Assembly: GCF_029522115.1 (NCBI RefSeq)
Contig: NZ_JAKWFK010000008.1
Coordinates: forward strand, 124,001 to 188,000
DNA length: 64,000 bases
Direction of reading: 5' to 3'
Source: Trinickia sp. Y13
GTDB lineage: Bacteria; Pseudomonadota; Gammaproteobacteria; Burkholderiales; Burkholderiaceae
Made by a program: the position numbers and the translations under genes. Positions 61,912 through 64,000 of this stretch are shown here, in pieces (positions within the stretch are counted from its first letter, which is position 1; each line of letters opens with the position of its first letter). A model generated the notes under the pieces. That model ran no database searches. It saw only the letters and a list, made by a program, of their open reading frames with translations, and had not been told where the DNA came from.

Positions 61912-63044
61912 CGGTCGATGCCGTCGTGATCGGCGCAGGCATCGTCGGGGCCGCGTGCGCAGCCGAGTTGGCCGCGCAAGGCATGACGGTGGAGGTGCTC
62001 GATGCAGCTTCGAGTATCGGCGGCGGCGCTACCGCGGCGGGCATGGGCCATATCGTCGTGATGAACGACTCGCCTGCGGAGTTGGCCCTGTCGAGCTATT
62101 CGCGCGAGTTGTGGCTAGCGCTTGCGCCATCGTTGCGCGCGGCCGATGCGTTCGCCCGATGCGGCACCCTCTGGGTGGCGGCCGATGACGAAGAGTGGCG
62201 AGCGGCGCAAACGCTCCATCATGTGTTGACCGGCGCGTGCGTGAAGGCCGACGTGCTCGATGCGGCTGCGCTGCGCGAGTGCGAGCCGTCGCTGGCGCCA
62301 TCGCTCGCGGGCGGCTTGCTCGTGCCCGACGATGCTATCGTGTATGCGCCTCGCGCTGCGCAGTGGTTGCTCGAACATTCTTCAGGACACCGAAATATTC
62401 GCGTGCGCCTTGGGTGCGCGGCCGCCGCGGTGACGCCGGGCGAGGTTCGCCTCGCGAATGGCGATCGCATCGGTGGCGGCCAGATCGTCATCGCAAATGG
62501 CCTGACCGCGCGGGCACTCGTGCCGACGCTGCCGATCGAGCCCAAGAAGGGGCATCTGTTGATAACGGACCGCTACCGCGGCTACCTCAGTCATCAAGTT
62601 CTCGAGCTCGGCTACATCAAAAGCGCGCATCAGGCGCAGGGCGCCTCGGTCGCGTTCAATGCGCAGCCACGCCCGACCGGACAGGTTTTACTCGGCTCGT
62701 CGCGTCAGTTCGATACGCTCGATGCAGCCGTCGAGTGGCCCGTGCTAGCGCGGATGGTCGAACGCGCGGCGCGCTATTTGCCGGCTTTGCCGTCGCTCAA
62801 TGCAATGCGGGCATGGACGGGCTTTCGTGCCGCCACGCCCGATGGGTTGCCGCTCATCGGGCCGGCGGGCGAGTCGTCACCCGGGGTTTGGGTCGCGGCC
62901 GGGCACGAAGGCTTGGGCGTCACGACTTCGCTTGCGACGGCAAAACTGTTGGCGGCGCAAATCGCGGGCACGGACCCTGCCATCGATATCGCTCCGTACC
63001 GAGTCGACCGTTTCCGTATGGAGGCAAGCAGTGGTGGCCGATGA
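61908..63044 (+). CDS. FAD-dependent D-hydroxyproline dehydrogenase, DAO-type subunit
   Basis: Oxidises cis-4-hydroxy-D-proline to pyrroline-4-hydroxy-2-carboxylate. It has 378 residues of the D-amino-acid-oxidase fold. FAD site: [21 protein letters not shown]. Further marks: [17 protein letters not shown] and [18 protein letters not shown] near the C-terminus. Works with the iron-sulfur and second flavin subunits encoded next (a three-subunit enzyme in other pseudomonads and Burkholderia). It overlaps hypE and the ferredoxin-like gene by 4 and 14 bases. Confidence 0.88.
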   Translation: MTVDAVVIGAGIVGAACAAELAAQGMTVEVLDAASSIGGGATAAGMGHIVVMNDSPAELALSSYSRELWLALAPSLRAADAFARCGTLWVAADDEEWRAAQTLHHVLTGACVKADVLDAAALRECEPSLAPSLAGGLLVPDDAIVYAPRAAQWLLEHSSGHRNIRVRLGCAAAAVTPGEVRLANGDRIGGGQIVIANGLTARALVPTLPIEPKKGHLLITDRYRGYLSHQVLELGYIKSAHQAQGASVAFNAQPRPTGQVLLGSSRQFDTLDAAVEWPVLARMVERAARYLPALPSLNAMRAWTGFRAATPDGLPLIGPAGESSPGVWVAAGHEGLGVTTSLATAKLLAAQIAGTDPAIDIAPYRVDRFRMEASSGGR

Positions 63045-63300
63045 TGCGTTCGTTGTCGTGACGATCGATGGTGTCCCATTCACAGTGCCGGCGCAGACGA
63101 CGGCGGCTGCTGCCGTTTTCCGCCGCTACGGCATCCTCGGCACACGCATGTCGGTGAGCGGGCAGCCGCGCGCTGCCTTCTGTGCCATGGGCGTCTGCCA
63201 GGAGTGTCGCATGACGATCGACGCGCGCGCCCATGTTCTCGCTTGCCAAACGGTGTGCGGGAACGGGATGACGATTTCAACCGAGGCTGCGTCGTCATGA
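63031..63300 (+). CDS. 2Fe-2S subunit of D-hydroxyproline dehydrogenase
   Basis: An 89-residue 2Fe-2S protein. Four Cys: FCAMGVCQECRM and LACQT, in the plant-type C-x4-C-x2-C...C order. GTG 63031 is the likely start, with GGAGG 6 bases upstream; overlaps the previous gene by 14 bases, and its stop overlaps the next start (ATGA). Carries electrons between the two flavoproteins. Confidence 0.85.
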   Translation: MVADDAFVVVTIDGVPFTVPAQTTAAAAVFRRYGILGTRMSVSGQPRAAFCAMGVCQECRMTIDARAHVLACQTVCGNGMTISTEAASS

Positions 63301-64000
63301 AAGCGGCATTCGATCTCGTCATCATCGGCGCCGGACCGGCCGGTCTCGCAGCCGCGCGCGCCGCAGCGTCGAGCGGCATGCGCATCGCGCTCGTCGACGA
63401 CAATCCTCGAGCGGGCGGGCAAGTGTGGCGTCAGGGCCCCGATACCGGCATGCCGCTCGCCATGCGCGAGACGCTCACGGATTTGCTTAGGAGCCCTAAC
63501 ATCACCCATTACGCAGGCGCGCGGGTGTCGTTGTTTTCCGGCGAGCACGAGATGGTGGTTTCGACGGCCTGCGCGAGTGGCGTTGTGTTGTCCTTTGGGC
63601 AACTGATCCTCGCCACGGGGGCGCGTGAGCGGTTGTTGCCGTTCCTCGGATGGACGCTGCCGGGGGTGACCGGCGCAGGCGCGCTCCAAGCGCTCATCAA
63701 AGGCGGTATGCCGGTGCAAGGCGAGCGGGTGGTGCTTGCGGGCAGCGGTCCCTTGTTGATTGCCGCGTTGGCGACGGCGCGAGCGGCCGGGGCGCGCGTC
63801 GTCGCCGTGCTCGAACAGACGCCGTGGCGCTCGCTGCTGCGCTTCGGCGTTTCGCTAGGCGCCACACCGGCCAAGGCACTGCAGGCGATTCAATTGACGC
63901 AGGGGTTCGCAACCGCCCGCTATTGCCCCGGCAGCGTCGTGCGGGAGGCGCTTGGTAGCGAGCGCGTCGAAGCCGTCGTCGTCCGCCGCGGCGCACGCGA
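63297..64000 (+). CDS. FAD/NAD-binding alpha subunit of D-hydroxyproline dehydrogenase, cut by window end
   Basis: First 234 codons of a pyridine-nucleotide-disulfide-oxidoreductase-type protein. FAD site near the start: LVIIGAGPAGLAAARAAAS. ILATGARERLLPFLGW and a second glycine-rich nucleotide loop VVLAGSGPLLIAALATARA (residues about 145-165). Usually ends with a Cys-rich BFD-like domain, which would be beyond base 64000. ATG 63297 overlaps the 2Fe-2S stop. Confidence 0.88.
   Translation, partial: MKAAFDLVIIGAGPAGLAAARAAASSGMRIALVDDNPRAGGQVWRQGPDTGMPLAMRETLTDLLRSPNITHYAGARVSLFSGEHEMVVSTACASGVVLSFGQLILATGARERLLPFLGWTLPGVTGAGALQALIKGGMPVQGERVVLAGSGPLLIAALATARAAGARVVAVLEQTPWRSLLRFGVSLGATPAKALQAIQLTQGFATARYCPGSVVREALGSERVEAVVVRRGAR

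Noticed and set aside
1-64000. CRISPR arrays, rRNA, tRNA, insertion sequences, prophage genes
   Set aside because: Looked for repeats, conserved RNA motifs and transposase or integrase domains; none could be supported.

Overview
The window looks like a chromosomal segment of a Burkholderiaceae beta-proteobacterium (Burkholderia, Paraburkholderia or Trinickia type). The evidence is high GC content, tightly overlapping ATGA gene junctions, a family-4 general porin ending in RHKF, a Burkholderia-style tad locus, a malonate decarboxylase operon and three-subunit hydroxyproline catabolism genes. I see no rRNA, tRNA, CRISPR array, insertion sequence or phage module.

Layout. (1) 2-2104, minus: split phosphotransferase arm of a dihydroxyacetone kinase (dhaL, dhaM, HPr, partial enzyme I), without an adjacent dhaK. 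(2) 2343-3470: orphan AAA ATPase preceded by nested inverted repeats. (3) 3568-10842, minus: seven-gene phosphonate operon with PEP mutase, phosphonopyruvate decarboxylase and AEP transaminase, plus a second nucleotidyltransferase, a flippase-like membrane protein, a 2-oxoglutarate oxygenase and a CDP-alcohol phosphotransferase. Together these suggest a phosphonolipid pathway. (4) 11054-13969, plus: secreted protein, porin, hydratase. (5) 13962-22595: mdcABCDEGH behind a GntR-family gene, with a divergent MFS transporter. (6) 22608-25657, minus: NlpC/P60 lipoprotein, Ap4A phosphorylase-like protein, small unknown. (7) 25756-38937, minus: complete tad/Flp pilus operon with three pilin genes, two of which lie outside the listed longer reading frames. 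(8) 40037-45010, plus: lipid-linked glycosylation module (two GT87, a GtrB-type GT2, a methyltransferase, GtrA). (9) 46028-48396: sigma-54 activator with a receiver-like N-terminus, DoxX protein, small unknown; a DHA2 exporter on minus. (10) 50321-59592: exopolysaccharide cluster of the NfrA/NfrB (phage N4 receptor glycan) type with WecB, a DUF2334 deacetylase-like protein, a lipoprotein and a secreted glycosidase. (11) 59829-64000: trans-4-hydroxyproline catabolism, cut by the window end.

The two most interesting systems are the predicted phosphonolipid operon and the NfrAB-like cluster. In the latter the glycosyltransferase ends in a tandem MshEN-type c-di-GMP-binding motif, and a possible sigma-54 promoter lies upstream, a few kb from a sigma-54 activator gene. 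Pili, lipid-linked glycosylation and exopolysaccharide lie in one 35-kb stretch, which reads as a surface and biofilm region.

All functional calls are from reading the translated sequences and recognising motifs. No database search was run.
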